Shown here piece after piece: positions 39,781 through 49,674 of a stretch of DNA of 64,000 nucleotides (position 1 is the stretch's first letter; every line of letters begins with the position of its first letter). A model generated the notes under the pieces. It was not told where the DNA came from. It did not search any database and saw only the letters and a program-made list of their open reading frames with translations. Source of the stretch: Rhynchopus euleeides (Eukaryota; Euglenozoa; Diplonemea; Diplonemida; Diplonemidae); NCBI GenBank assembly GCA_963210315.1, contig OY723271.1, forward strand, positions 2,170,001 to 2,234,000. Direction: 5' to 3'. The position numbers and the translations under genes were made by a program.

Positions 39781-40052
39781 GGCGCTGATGACAGATACGA
39801 CTGGAGCGGGACGGGGTACTCTGCTGACGTGTGGGGACGTGCACCCCAACCCTGGGCCGGAGAGCGGGAGCGAGGACGCGCACCCTCTTGCTGGATGTGA
39901 TGCCGCGTGAGCTGCGGGGCGACGGTGACCCTGCAGACGCCGTGAGGCCCGGGTCCAGGCTGAGGGTTGTGACGGTGAATGTCTGGGCGGGGCTGGGGAC
40001 GGGAGGTCGGTGGGGTGTCACCCTCACCACCCTTCGTGCTCGCTGTCGATAA
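39781..40052 (+). pseudogene. 5' fragment of a second LINE with a 2A peptide
   Basis: The plus strand reads LLTCGDVHPNPGP (39821-39859), matching the 2A consensus DxExNPGP apart from H in place of the Glu, and matching the GD[VI]HPNPGP form that opens many LINE ORF2 proteins. That frame stops at 39908-39910. A different frame then gives LRVVTVNVWAG (about 39955-39987), the usual start of an AP endonuclease domain, before ending at 40050-40052. So it is a frameshifted stub. Only the 5' end of ORF2 is present, the reverse of normal 5' truncation. Confidence 0.65.
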
Positions 40053-40847
40053 CACTCCCGTCCGCCCGAAGCAGGCACTGCCGAGAAATGGCTATTGGGT
40101 TTGTCACCCGCATGTTGGCAACCCTTCGCTGGGGGTGCTCATCAAAAGCAAAAGGGGGGGGCAAGGTGGGCCGTGCCTTCGCCACGCAGGTGCCGACGGG
40201 CCCATTTTTTCGGCGCATTCCTTTCTCCCCCTCCTCGATAAGGCAACACTAGAAATCGTCGAACCATTTGGCGGAAAAACCACCGGAAAACCCCCCCCCC
40301 CCCCACCACCACCCCCACCAGAACTGATAACCCGGCGGCAACCCCTGCGTCGCACCGTTTTTATGAACGCCGCTTGGCGAAAAACTCATCCCTTGAGACC
40401 GTCAACCCACCGAGCCCCCCCTGCTGTCCTGGGACTGAGGGGCAGGGGCGAGGGTGGGCCGTGATGCTGAGAAACGTAAGCTAAACTACGAAATGCCGAC
40501 ACTCCTACTATTCTATCATAGAACATGCAGGTGGCAGGTCGGTAGTGCCCGGGCAGGGTGGGATAGGGAGGAATCCCGCTGTGGGCGCTGCCCAGAGCGC
40601 GGCGGGAGAGGGGGGGCTTGGCGGCATTATTGCACCCCCCACCCCGGCCCCATCAGAAGCAGGCGGGGAGGGGGGGCGGAGATGCAGCGATTCAAAAATC
40701 GAGCACCTCCCCCCTCCGACGGTTCAGACACGGTGGGGGTCCAGTCGTGGCGGGCTGCCTCCTCGGTTGCACGACGAACCCTTCCCCTCCCGCTCCCCAC
40801 TCCCCCGCCGGCCAGCACCCTGATGGGCACGAAAGCATGCAGTCGGT
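40053..40847. other. 3' flank of the dimethyltransferase gene
   Basis: Poly-C/CCA tract at 40292-40320 and purine-rich stretches. No conserved ORF. Confidence 0.5.
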
Positions 40848-42140
40848 TTACCAAACCGCTGCTTGCGCCTGCCGACCCAGGAAGTGGTCCAAGAGGGGGT
40901 CCCAGTCCTGCGGGACGTTGATCGCAGTGCCTCGGCTGAAGTTGGGGAGCTCTGTGGTGGCGGTCCCGACCTGTACCGTGGACTGCGATGGGTTGACACA
41001 TTGGTGCATCGCGGAGAGCAGCGTCTCCACCTCACGCCGGGTGAGGTGGGAGACACGCATGCTGCCGTCCTGCTGTGCCGCATCGAGCACACGCCGTGCG
41101 ATGCCTTCTGGCATCACATCCTTCAGCGCGGCAAATAGAGTCTTCATCATGCTCGGATCGTGCTCTGGCAAGGTGTCGCCCGAGCGCCGCTGGGAATTGC
41201 TCGCCCGCCACACAAACCGGCGGTGCTCCAGCAGCAGTCGGGAGAACTGCAGCAGGTCTGACGGGGGCAGATCGCCGAACTGCACGCGCGGCTCCACAAC
41301 CAGGAAGTAGAGGTCGCGCTTCGCCCCAATCACTGACTGGGCGCGGATCTGCACATGCAGTGACGGGTCGTAGTAGTACTGCACTTCTGCGGACTCAGGT
41401 TGGTATCTGGGATCATTCGGTGTGGCCATAATGCGGAGCAGCATGGGCTTGATGGTGAGCAGCACTGTCTGCGCCCGCCCGAAGGCGTACAGCCCGCTGC
41501 GGTGGAAGACATCGGTGCACAGGCGTGTCAGGAAGATCTTCGACACCATGGTCTGCGGGAGGGTGCTCAGCACCAGCAGCTCGCAATCGTCCTCCCAGGG
41601 GTGCGCCACCAGGGCTTTGGAGCTCGTGTGCTCCCGCACCACCGCCTCCAAATCCATCGTGAGGGCGTCCCCAAAGGTGTAGCAGAAGCGGCCGTCCGAG
41701 GCAGAGGCGAGCCTGCTGTATGTGTCCTCCCAGATAGAGTCCTTCTCGATGCCGATGACCTTCTGCGCGCCCTTCTTGAGGAACACACGTGCCAGGAGGC
41801 CAGCGCCACAGCCGACGATCACAACGGTGCGGTGCTCTATGTCACCGATCTGTTTGATGAGCTGCCCCCCGACACCCGGGTTCATAATGTACATATCTTC
41901 CAGCTCGTGCTCCCGCGCCTTGCGGAACATGCTGCAGAGCTCCTGCCGTGACGGCATCGCGGGCAGCCTGCCCCACTGCGTGCCCTCCTCCTGCGCCTCT
42001 TCTGCGCGCCGTGCCCCACTCTCTCCCACAGGAGAAGCGCCCTCCGGCGTGAGGTTCATCTTGCGCTCAGCGACATTCACCTGCTGGCTTCGTCGCTTCA
42101 GGGGTCTGTGTGTTGCGGGCATGGTTGGCGGGATTGACAT
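40848..42140 (-). CDS. KsgA/Dim1/TFB1M-family rRNA dimethyladenosine transferase, probably mitochondrial (430 aa)
   Basis: SAM-dependent methyltransferase predicted to dimethylate two adjacent adenines near the 3' end of small-subunit rRNA, or to act as a mitochondrial TFB-type factor. From ATG 42140 the first 30 residues are basic with few acids (THRPLKRRSQQ), as in a mitochondrial presequence. PSRQELCSMFRKAREHELED (63-82) and MNPGVGGQLIKQIG (86-99) align with the N-terminal part of TFB1M. The SAM motif is VVIVGCGAGLL (106-116), the acidic ribose-binding residue E132 (IEKD), and GDAL at 157-160. The usual NLPY catalytic motif reads STLPQ (192-196), a notable change that could affect base flipping. 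The C-terminal 230 residues are divergent. An acceptor CCTCACACTTCTACAG lies 15 nt upstream of this ATG; an in-frame ATG at 42179 lies upstream of the acceptor and is less likely. Confidence 0.72.
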   Translation of the reverse strand: MSIPPTMPATHRPLKRRSQQVNVAERKMNLTPEGASPVGESGARRAEEAQEEGTQWGRLPAMPSRQELCSMFRKAREHELEDMYIMNPGVGGQLIKQIGDIEHRTVVIVGCGAGLLARVFLKKGAQKVIGIEKDSIWEDTYSRLASASDGRFCYTFGDALTMDLEAVVREHTSSKALVAHPWEDDCELLVLSTLPQTMVSKIFLTRLCTDVFHRSGLYAFGRAQTVLLTIKPMLLRIMATPNDPRYQPESAEVQYYYDPSLHVQIRAQSVIGAKRDLYFLVVEPRVQFGDLPPSDLLQFSRLLLEHRRFVWRASNSQRRSGDTLPEHDPSMMKTLFAALKDVMPEGIARRVLDAAQQDGSMRVSHLTRREVETLLSAMHQCVNPSQSTVQVGTATTELPNFSRGTAINVPQDWDPLLDHFLGRQAQAAVW

Positions 42141-42154
42141 GGGGGTGCAAAGCC

Positions 42155-42172
42155 CTGTAGAAGTGTGAGGGG
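42155..42172 (-). promoter_or_regulatory. Predicted splice acceptor of the dimethyltransferase mRNA
   Basis: Minus strand CCCCTCACACTTCTACAG, ending 14 nt before ATG 42140. It decides the start in favour of 42140. Confidence 0.45.
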
Positions 42173-42179
42173 CACACAC

Positions 42180-43885
42180 AGATCATCCCTTCCTCCTCTT
42201 CTGTGTTGGATTAGTCGGATCGGCATCGAACCAAAAGCCCGGTGAGGTTTTGGCAGGCTCTCTGCTGAGCTGTGGGCTATGCGCTGCTTCCAACTTCCAA
42301 CTTCCGACGGATGCAAGAAAAAACCCCAAAAGAGAGGCACGCACCGCTTTTCTGGACTTCCTCACAAACAACTTGGAACCTCTGGGAAAAGGCTCGCGTT
42401 TCTTTGACACAGCGTGACACAAAATGAGGGACAAAGTGGGGGGTGATAGGTAAGTACAAAGACAACTGCTGTTCTCGACCATGTTCAAAACTGCTCAAAA
42501 ATCAGGACGTCACTGCCTCCAGCTGTGCATGGCAGAGTCGCTGATTCCCTGAGGGCTCTTGCCCCGCAGACCGGTTTGGACGAAGTGGGGGGGGAGTCAT
42601 ACCCTTCTCGGCGGTGGCGATCCGCGATCACAGTCTTCTTCCACATCAACCCAGGGCCACCTGCACCGATGGCGGTACGACGCTGCGAGGTAACCGCCGT
42701 GGCGGCAGCTGGCATGTGTCGTGACACGCATCGCAGCCCAACCAGCCACATCGCCTCAGCGGTGCTGGCCTGGGCCCTGCAGTGTTGTGTGTGAGTCTGT
42801 GTTCACGGCGCAATGCACATCAGGGAGGGGCAAACGTCAGGGCAGGATCGTGTGGGTTGGCACGAGGGAGGGGGGCGGGGGAGAGGGGGGCTGGCTGATT
42901 CCCATCGAGACCCCAACAGAGCGAGAGACGGCACGGCACAATGTGCCTTGGCATCGCACGGATATTCCGAGAAGACGGCAGAGGGCAGACTCGCGGGATG
43001 AAGGCCCCTGGGCGGGGAAGGGGGGCAGATCTACGGACAAGGGGAGAGGGAGCGTAGCTAGGTGGCTGCGGGTGTGTGGGTGGTACTTCGGTCGGAAGTG
43101 CGGGCAAGTGCCACACACTGGCGGTGGGGGGGGGGGGGGGGGGCATAAAGCGTACATTTGGGGAGTGTGGAGTGGGGAGTAGGGCTTCGCTCAGAAAGGC
43201 AGAACCTTTGAAAGGGGGGGATACATGAGGCCGTGTGTCTGTGTGTCTGTGTGTTGTGCAACCGGTGGCGTCGATCTCAGCTGGAAGGAAGATGAAGATG
43301 AACGTGCTGATAAGGCAGAGAAGCAAGTGAGGCAGAGAAAAACACGCCGTGATTTGCGCGCGTTTCCACAAAAAAAATGCAACCGAGTGAATCTCAAGAG
43401 AGAATGTAGCAACAACAGTTTGTGTTCTTCGAACGCAGAACACCAAAAAAAAATGCATCCGGTTACAAAGCTGGCACAGTTTGACACACAGTGGCAGAGC
43501 GACGGCCCCCATTCTATACAAATACAGACCGCCTTCCGTGTTTGGATCGGCCCGTGGTGGAAAATCGCTGTGTGGTCCGATACCCTGTCCAGCACTGTCT
43601 GAAACAGCTCCGGGCTAGTTTTTGCAGAGCGCGAGGTGATCCTGAAAGGTTCAAGCGCCACAGCGTGGCCTCCGCTGGCCTCCCTCTGCAACCTGTGGTG
43701 GCAGCCACCCCCGCCTGCCCAGGACTCGCACGCAGCTCTGCCGAGCCAGCCCGGACTGGGCCCTCATGGGTGGCTCACCCCACACTCCGCCTCGAGCGCA
43801 CCGAGCAGCATGGATGTAGCTCAGCGCCCTCACACTGCATGCCTGTCCCCTCCCACCGCGCTGCACACAACCCCCATGCAGGGGA
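42180..43885. other. Intergenic region
   Basis: Poly-G (43124-43143), GTGTCTGTGTGT repeats (43232-43256) and scattered A-rich runs. No ORF with recognisable features. Confidence 0.5.
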
Positions 43886-44368
43886 TCAAGGGAGCGGGGC
43901 CAGGAAGTCGCTGTCTGCCGGCGGACCGACGAGAGAGGAAAGGATCTGCGCATGCCTATCGGAGGGGGCGCACTGCTGTTGCTGCTCCTGCAGGCCGAGG
44001 TACTCAGACCGCAGCCCGTCAAGCTCGTGCTGCGCCTTGCCCGCCACGGAGTTGTGCGCGTGCAGCAGCTGCATCAGGTCCGTCGCATTCCGACGCATCG
44101 AATGCGAGAGGTGCTCCCGGGCGAACTGCCGCGCCTCCATCGCGCGAACCTGCGCCTCCAGCCTGTCCATCTCCCCAGCGAACGCAGGGGCAGCAGCGGT
44201 GTGCATCACCAGAGGCATCTCCGGTGCTGCCTGCTGGCGGTACACCGTGTGCCCACCAGGCTGCTGTGTGCGGTTGCTCGACGTCTGCGCCGACACCTGC
44301 TCGGAGTTGTGCGCCACCGGTGGTGGCCCGTAGGGCAGCGGGACACCAACCTGCACCGGCTTGTACAT
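43886..44368 (-). CDS. Small coiled-coil protein, unknown function (160 aa)
   Basis: No family recognised. From ATG 44368 the first 60 residues are Pro/Gln/Ser-rich and disordered (MYKPVQVGVPLPYGPPP). Residues about 65-130 form a heptad-like coiled coil (EMDRLEAQVRAMEARQFARE, then an Arg/His-rich turn and AQHELDGLRSEYLGLQEQQQ). The tail is short and Pro-rich. The frame is open further upstream but becomes Pro/Ser low-complexity; a strong acceptor CTCTCCCTCTGCACCACCAG at 44412 lies 44 nt before ATG 44368 and supports this start. It is probably a structural or scaffold protein; the size is unusual for an enzyme. Confidence 0.6.
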   Translation of the reverse strand: MYKPVQVGVPLPYGPPPVAHNSEQVSAQTSSNRTQQPGGHTVYRQQAAPEMPLVMHTAAAPAFAGEMDRLEAQVRAMEARQFAREHLSHSMRRNATDLMQLLHAHNSVAGKAQHELDGLRSEYLGLQEQQQQCAPSDRHAQILSSLVGPPADSDFLAPLP

Positions 44369-44411
44369 CGCAGGGGCTGGGGAACAGTGCCCTGTCTGGA
44401 GGGGTGATGTG

Positions 44412-44438
44412 CTGGTGGTGCAGAGGGAGAGAGAGAAA
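44412..44438 (-). promoter_or_regulatory. Predicted splice acceptor of the coiled-coil protein mRNA
   Basis: Minus strand CTTTCTCTCTCTCCCTCTGC followed by ACCACCAG, a textbook polypyrimidine-AG. A second AG (CCCCTCCAG) is 16 nt downstream. Confidence 0.5.
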
Positions 44439-45772
44439 GGTCTCACTTTTCTTAGATATCGCAGCCTGTGCTGAAACGTTCTGGACTTTGACCCGGAAAG
44501 GGGGGCAGGGGGAGCAGAGAGCGAGGGCAACACAGGTGTGTCGGGTAGTGCGGGGTCTGGGGCTGGATTCTGACGAATCTGACTCCCGTCGGGGTTGGGT
44601 TCGAAACCCCTTCTCTGCAGCCTGGGTGGCAAAAGGGCGTGGGATGGGGGGGTTTTCAAAGCCGAGAGCGAAGGCAAATGCAAGTCTCCCAGGAGGGGAG
44701 GGGCGGGGAGGGGGGGGGGGGGGGGCGCAGCCATGCAGTCAACCTTGGCATGTCGGGCACGGCTCACTCTGTCGTGTGGCAACACGGCAGACAGGTGTGC
44801 CGTGCAGGGGAGGTAGCCCGAGGGGAGGGGAGGGGGGGGGGGGGGTGTCCGTATCGTTGGGCTTCTGTGGCAACAGCTTGCCCCTCGCACGGTGAAAGAG
44901 TCGGTTCAAGCCTGCCAAATAAATCTCTCGGGGGGCCTTAGCTCTGTGCCACTGTGTGTCAAACTGTGGCAACCTTGCAGCCACGTGCGGTTCGCCTTTT
45001 CTTCACGTTTCTGCATTCTCTGAGACGAAGGCCCTCTTCGAGCAAAATAGCCCCCACCCACCCGGGGCCTTGGGGAGAGAAGCAAATGGCAAATCTAAAT
45101 ACACTCCAACCACCCGCCCACCCCGTTGCTTTGGTCTCACAACCGCACGGCAGGGCGCTGCATGGTGGTGTCGGTGTAGCGTCATGCCGCCTGTTGGAAG
45201 GGCAACGGGCGGGTTGGCAGAGGGAGGGGGGCCCTCGCTTTCTTGCGGAAAATCAGTAAAGTTCGGCGTTTTGTGTGGTTTCTCGCTTATACAGCATAGG
45301 GGGCTTTCGCTACGGGGTGATCGTCAGTGCATTTTTGGTGCATTTCCTGTTGGATTAGCTGAAAACTGACGAAGATTGACGAAGGGGATGACGACCAGCG
45401 AAGACCCCCCAGAGGGGGAAATGGGTCCTCTCAAACCACCCCGATCCGATTTCCCCCATGCGCGGGGCGATACGTCATGAAATGCCAAAGGGAGCTGATG
45501 TTCGAATTGCTTCGAACACAGCCCTCCCCGAACTCTGATGAGGGGGACGCCTCACAGATCTGAATGGCGCCACACCTTTTCCTTTGCCTGGCAGTCCGGA
45601 GACACACTGCTGTTGTGCTCCGATATCCAGAGAGCAAGCCGTTTGGAGAGTGCGGGACCACCCCCACCCCGCCTCCGCCACACACGCACAGAATAAGACA
45701 TAAATGGGCTGCAAGAAAGGTGGCACCCTTGTCAGGCTTCGTGCGCCTTTTTCTCTTCTCCTGTTCTGTTGG
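44439..45772. other. Intergenic region with old repeats
   Basis: Poly-G runs (44712-44726, 44832-44845). 44640-45040 resembles 16360-16520. 45330-45410 contains TGCATTTTTGGTGCATTTCC and AGCGAAGACCCCC, inverted relatives of words at 1353-1620. No gene recognised. Confidence 0.5.
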
Positions 45773-46756
45773 CTACCTGGCGCCCTTCAGAAGGGAGCGT
45801 GACCACTGATACTGGGGCTTCTTGCTGGATGCCGCCAGGTGAGCACGCGTGAAGTGCATCAGAGGATCGCACTCGACAGGCGCAGCGCTGTCACCCAGCC
45901 AGTCGCCCTGGTGGGTGTCGCTGAGCGAGAACAGTCTCTTCACAACCCTGCCCTGTCCCGCCCCCTGCGGCTGCGGCGACGGCTGCGCCGCCGGATCCCC
46001 GTGCGGCATGCTCAGCGCCCCCACGCTGTCCGTCTCCTGCACCGCCACCTCCCCGTCGAAGAAGGACGATATCACGTCGGCCACCCCCTCCTCCGCCTCG
46101 GCACCTTGCCCCCCACCCGACCCCCCTGCGGGCGGGTTCTTCACCACACACAGCTCCTGCTGCGGCGCACACTGCGCCGCCCTCTGCAGCGCCGCATGCG
46201 CTGGACGGGCGCCGCTGCCCGCATCGCCAGCAGCCTCGGGGCGCCTCGGCGGGACTGCATAGCTCACACCGTCGGACGACGTCAGGCATTCGACACCTCT
46301 GCCCAGCTGCGCCATTTCGAAGCTCAGCGACGTGTCGGGCGTGGCGGCGGTGCGGTGCGATGCAGGGACAAGCGGTGGGGAGTTGCATTGCGGCGGTGGC
46401 GGTGGCGGCGGCGGCGGGGGGTGGCTCCTGCACTGAGGGACTCTCGCTGGGGCAGCCGCCGCTGCCTTCGGTTTGCCGCGACGCTTCTTCCTGCTGCCGC
46501 TGCGCCGCGGTTTCGGCGGGGCGGCGCAGACGCCGCACGCGCCTCCATCCCGCGAAGACGGGGTTGCATAGCGGAAGTTCTGGACATGCGCGCCTCCCGT
46601 CGCGCCCACAGCATCCACCCCGCCTGGAAACGGGTCGACAATCCGTGCCGAGACGAGCCGGTCATTCGTATACTGCACGAGCAGGTCGATCTCCCGCTGC
46701 GCTGAGGCGAAGAACCCCGACGGCAGCGGCACTTGCTGCTCTGCACTCCCCGCCAT
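45773..46756 (-). CDS. Proline- and alanine-rich protein, unknown function (327 aa)
   Basis: No family recognised. Starting at MAGSAEQQVPLPSGFF, the first 60 residues look globular (ASAQREIDLLVQYTNDRLVS). They are followed by a Lys/Arg-rich patch (SGSRKKRRGKPK, nuclear-localisation-like), a run of ten prolines, and a long low-complexity middle. The C-terminal 60 residues are again conserved-looking (RVVKRLFSLSDTHQGDWLGD, SLLKGAR). The frame is open further upstream to about 47299, but that part is pyrimidine-run translation, so I place the start at 46756. The polypyrimidine tract abuts this ATG without an obvious AG, so a start one exon further upstream is possible. Confidence 0.55.
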   Translation of the reverse strand: MAGSAEQQVPLPSGFFASAQREIDLLVQYTNDRLVSARIVDPFPGGVDAVGATGGAHVQNFRYATPSSRDGGACGVCAAPPKPRRSGSRKKRRGKPKAAAAAPARVPQCRSHPPPPPPPPPPQCNSPPLVPASHRTAATPDTSLSFEMAQLGRGVECLTSSDGVSYAVPPRRPEAAGDAGSGARPAHAALQRAAQCAPQQELCVVKNPPAGGSGGGQGAEAEEGVADVISSFFDGEVAVQETDSVGALSMPHGDPAAQPSPQPQGAGQGRVVKRLFSLSDTHQGDWLGDSAAPVECDPLMHFTRAHLAASSKKPQYQWSRSLLKGAR

Positions 46757-47717
46757 CAGGGAGAAGGGGTGGGTGGGTGGGTGGGGAGGGGGAGGGGGAT
46801 GCGGCTGAGAGACCCGACCCCGCAGCAACCGCGGTCCAGCCCGGGAGGCCGGAAGGCCTTGCCTGTTAGGGGGGGCGGGGGGTGGAGGGTGGGGGTGGGT
46901 CGGCAGGTCAGATGCGAGAGATGCATGGGGAAGGGTGGCGCGGCTGAAGGGGTGGCCGGGGCGCAATCTGATGTATGCGATCTCTCGCCCGAATGTGATC
47001 ATATACAGCAGGCAAAAGCAAGGATAGCATGACAGGGTGTATATAACGCAATGAGATGGGGGGAGGTTGCCCGCCACCTCGCAAGTCGCAGCGAAGCTGA
47101 TCAAACAAAGGGCCGCTACAGGATGGCGGGTGGTGGTGGGGTGGGGTGGGGTGGGGGGAGAGGCTCCGTTGTACGGTCGGACTTTGCACCTGCAGCGCCC
47201 CAGAGGGGGGCGATACTTTATATATTCAGATGTGGGGGTGATGGGTGGGGGGGGGCTGAGCGCTCTCGGAGTTGTATTTTGGGGGCTTCGTACGGCCACA
47301 TCTTGGAGGGGGGGGGGAGGTGGGAGGCTTTCTCGTGGCTAAACATGGTGTCAGACAGCCGTGTCGTGTGGTCCCGAATGGACTGGACGTACGCCCCCCC
47401 ACCACACTGCGAGAAGATAAAACAAATCGGGGGGTGTTGAGTAGAATACCCCTCCCATGTGGAACGACCGGGAAAAAAAACGCTGGCGCCCACCGAGGCC
47501 GTTTAGTTTGAACAGATTGGAAGGATTTTGCCGTGTCTGGCTTGCCCCATCCTCAGGCGAGGCATTTTTTTCTAGCCACACGGCTGTGCTTCAGTACCCA
47601 TCAGCTTCCAGGGAGAAGCGCCCAAAGCGCATCTCGTCGGATTTCCCATCTCCTCTCCCCCCCCCCTCGTGTGCATCCCTGCCCACCTGCCCCCTTCTCT
47701 TCTCTCAAGCTCTCCCC
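46757..47717. other. Intergenic region
   Basis: GGGT array (46767-46785), TATATA-containing AT segment (47030-47052) and poly-G tracts. No further gene seen. Confidence 0.5.
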
Positions 47718-48095
47718 AAAAATACAGCAGCAGTCTCTCGAGTCTTCCTTTCAGATGATTTTTGCATTGATCGCTTCCACCGCGTTTTTTTTTCTCGCTG
47801 GCGCTAGTGATGTCGGCTGGCAGAAAAAACACACAACAAAAAAACCCCCCCCCCCGCGTGTCGAGTGACCTTACCTGTCTGAAGTACAGAAAATGTGTCG
47901 GGTTGGGTGGAGCATACACACACACATACACATATGTTCACACAACACAGGGCAAACCGCACAAACGTGTTCACACATCCGGCATCCTATGCGAAATACC
48001 CGCCGCTCCCCGGGAGCTGTTGCGGGAACCATCTGCTCTTCCGACCCACCGAGACTCTTGCCGTATTTTCTCTACCACACGGGGTGTGTTTTACC
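47718..48095 (+). repeat. Short interspersed repeat SIR, copy 2
   Basis: Nearly identical to copy 1 (24804-25180), differing mainly in homopolymer lengths and in the few bases after CGCTTCCAC. Flanks CCCC-AAAAATAC and ACC-AAAAATATT suggest insertion into, or duplication of, an A5 tract. Confidence 0.85.
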
Positions 48096-48166
48096 AAAAA
48101 TATTCCCACACGTGAAAACGGTGAGCCCAAACCCCCCCACCCCCCACTCCCCAACACACGGCAGCC

Positions 48167-49213
48167 CTACTCCGCCATGCTCTGCGCCGTCAGCAGCTTC
48201 CAGGCAACATTCTGCTCCTGCACAGCCCCCTTGCCCGTCAGAGGCGGCAGGGAGGGCTCCCCTGTGATGATGTCATACCCGGTGCGGCACCGGTCCACCT
48301 GCCGCTGGTAGGCTATCTTGTTGAGGGACCTCTGGCAGTCGTCGTCTGAGGCACGCTCCTTCTGGCGGATGGAACCCTCCACCCGCATGCGGACGGCCCT
48401 GCTCTTTGGGATGCGCAGGCACGCCTTCCTGTCGAAGCCGCTGGTTCCCTCCGGGTTATGCACAGCACCTGCCACGATGTCATAATTATGACCCTCCGAC
48501 CTCTGCACACACGCCGGGGTGCGCGAGGTTGTCGCGCGGAACTCCTTCCGCTTCGCCGCCTCCTCCTGAGCCCGCGCCTCGTGATACGCCGCTTCCTCAG
48601 CACTGTTGTTGTGCACCGCACGGATTGGATCATACTGCTTCAGCTTACGCTCCGCACAGCTATCGCGAATCGCCTTGTCCCCCGCAGCAATGATTGCATC
48701 GTGGTTCTCCACATAGGTATGCCTGAGGATGTCGTACTGGCGCTGCTTCTGGCGCTGCTTATGCTGTGGCCTCTGCGGGTCGCCATCACGGTCCTCCTGA
48801 AGGGTCACGATGTTGTAGTGCACATTCGACTCGGGGGGCCGCACGCCCTGCGTCCGCTTCCCCTTCTCCGCCTGCTCGCAGCCGAGGCGCTCGATCCCCT
48901 TAATGCCGTACTTCGGCTCCTGGCTCACGATGTCATACCCCACCAGGCTTGTCGTGGTGAGCGCCTTGCGCATCCCGTGGTTGATCGACTTGATATACAC
49001 ATCCTCCTCCTTCTCCACCACCGCCCGCTCCGTCTCGGAGCTCCGGTGCCTCTGCGTGATGGGGTTGAACAGGCGCTCCTTCTCCTTCACAACACCCCCC
49101 TGCCTCCGTGTGAATTTGAAGCTCTTTTCGATCGGCGGCCTGTCCCGGTTGCGGTCCTCGCAGTACGTCGTCAGAAGCTCCCCCCACGTCTTCTCCTGCC
49201 CCCCCGCCGCCAT
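48167..49213 (-). CDS. Tyr-Asp-Ile-repeat protein, possibly flagellar (348 aa)
   Basis: Family not identified. The protein is highly charged and mostly helical. It carries six spaced motifs of the form Y-[DN]-[IP]-[VLI]: GYDIVSQEPKYG, HYNIVTLQEDRDG, QYDILRHTYVEN, QYDPIRAVHNNS, NYDIVAGAVHNPEG and GYDIITGEPSLPP, about 35-60 residues apart. Regularly spaced Tyr-containing short motifs in a charged helical protein are seen in axonemal or microtubule-inner and cortical proteins, so a cytoskeletal role is a reasonable guess only. Start ATG 49213 gives MAAGGQEKTWGELL; the upstream minus strand has a poly-C run but no clear AG before the ATG. A SIR repeat lies 72 bp beyond its stop. Confidence 0.65.
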   Translation of the reverse strand: MAAGGQEKTWGELLTTYCEDRNRDRPPIEKSFKFTRRQGGVVKEKERLFNPITQRHRSSETERAVVEKEEDVYIKSINHGMRKALTTTSLVGYDIVSQEPKYGIKGIERLGCEQAEKGKRTQGVRPPESNVHYNIVTLQEDRDGDPQRPQHKQRQKQRQYDILRHTYVENHDAIIAAGDKAIRDSCAERKLKQYDPIRAVHNNSAEEAAYHEARAQEEAAKRKEFRATTSRTPACVQRSEGHNYDIVAGAVHNPEGTSGFDRKACLRIPKSRAVRMRVEGSIRQKERASDDDCQRSLNKIAYQRQVDRCRTGYDIITGEPSLPPLTGKGAVQEQNVAWKLLTAQSMAE

Positions 49214-49590
49214 TGGAAAACAGCAGCGTCAGCGCGAAATGCAAAGAATTATGAGGTGGGGGGGGGGGGCAGTACCTCCACCCCTCCACCCCCCTTCGCT
49301 TACCGGAAGGCCCTCGCGCCTCGCACGTCACCAAGCTAGGGTGGGGGAGGGGCGGGTTGCGGTTGTGTATGTGTAGTGCGGGGGGGGATGGGGGTGGGGG
49401 GCGGAGAAACCTCCCCCACCACCACCCCCTCCACCCCCCACGCACCCGGGCCCCCGCTTGGGTGTGCCTGCAGGGGAGTGGTGTGGTGTGCTGTGTGCGT
49501 AAGACCCCCAGCTGTGTGTGTGTGTTTGAAACCAGAGTTTGCGTAGCACAGTCAGTCTGGAGTCCTGACCACGCCAGCTCCGTGATCAAG
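49214..49590. other. Upstream region of the Tyr-Asp-Ile-repeat protein gene
   Basis: Poly-G and CCACC runs; no gene recognised. Confidence 0.5.
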
Positions 49591-49674
49591 TCACGGAACG
49601 CTGGTGGGTTGGCGTTCCAGATTTTTTTTGGAACGGACCGGGCAAAAATGGGCCCGTTCCATAATATTTACGTA

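Noticed and set aside
44555..44615. tRNA-like segment ending GGGTTCGAAACCCC
   Set aside because: T-stem has only three pairs and no proper 7-nt anticodon loop or acceptor stem.
43886..44890. 334-codon version of the coiled-coil protein
   Set aside because: The extra N-terminal part is poly-Pro noise lying upstream of a strong splice acceptor.
46757..47299. N-terminal extension of the Pro/Ala-rich protein to 47299
   Set aside because: It is translation of homopolymer and GGGT/CCCA runs and crosses likely 5' UTR.
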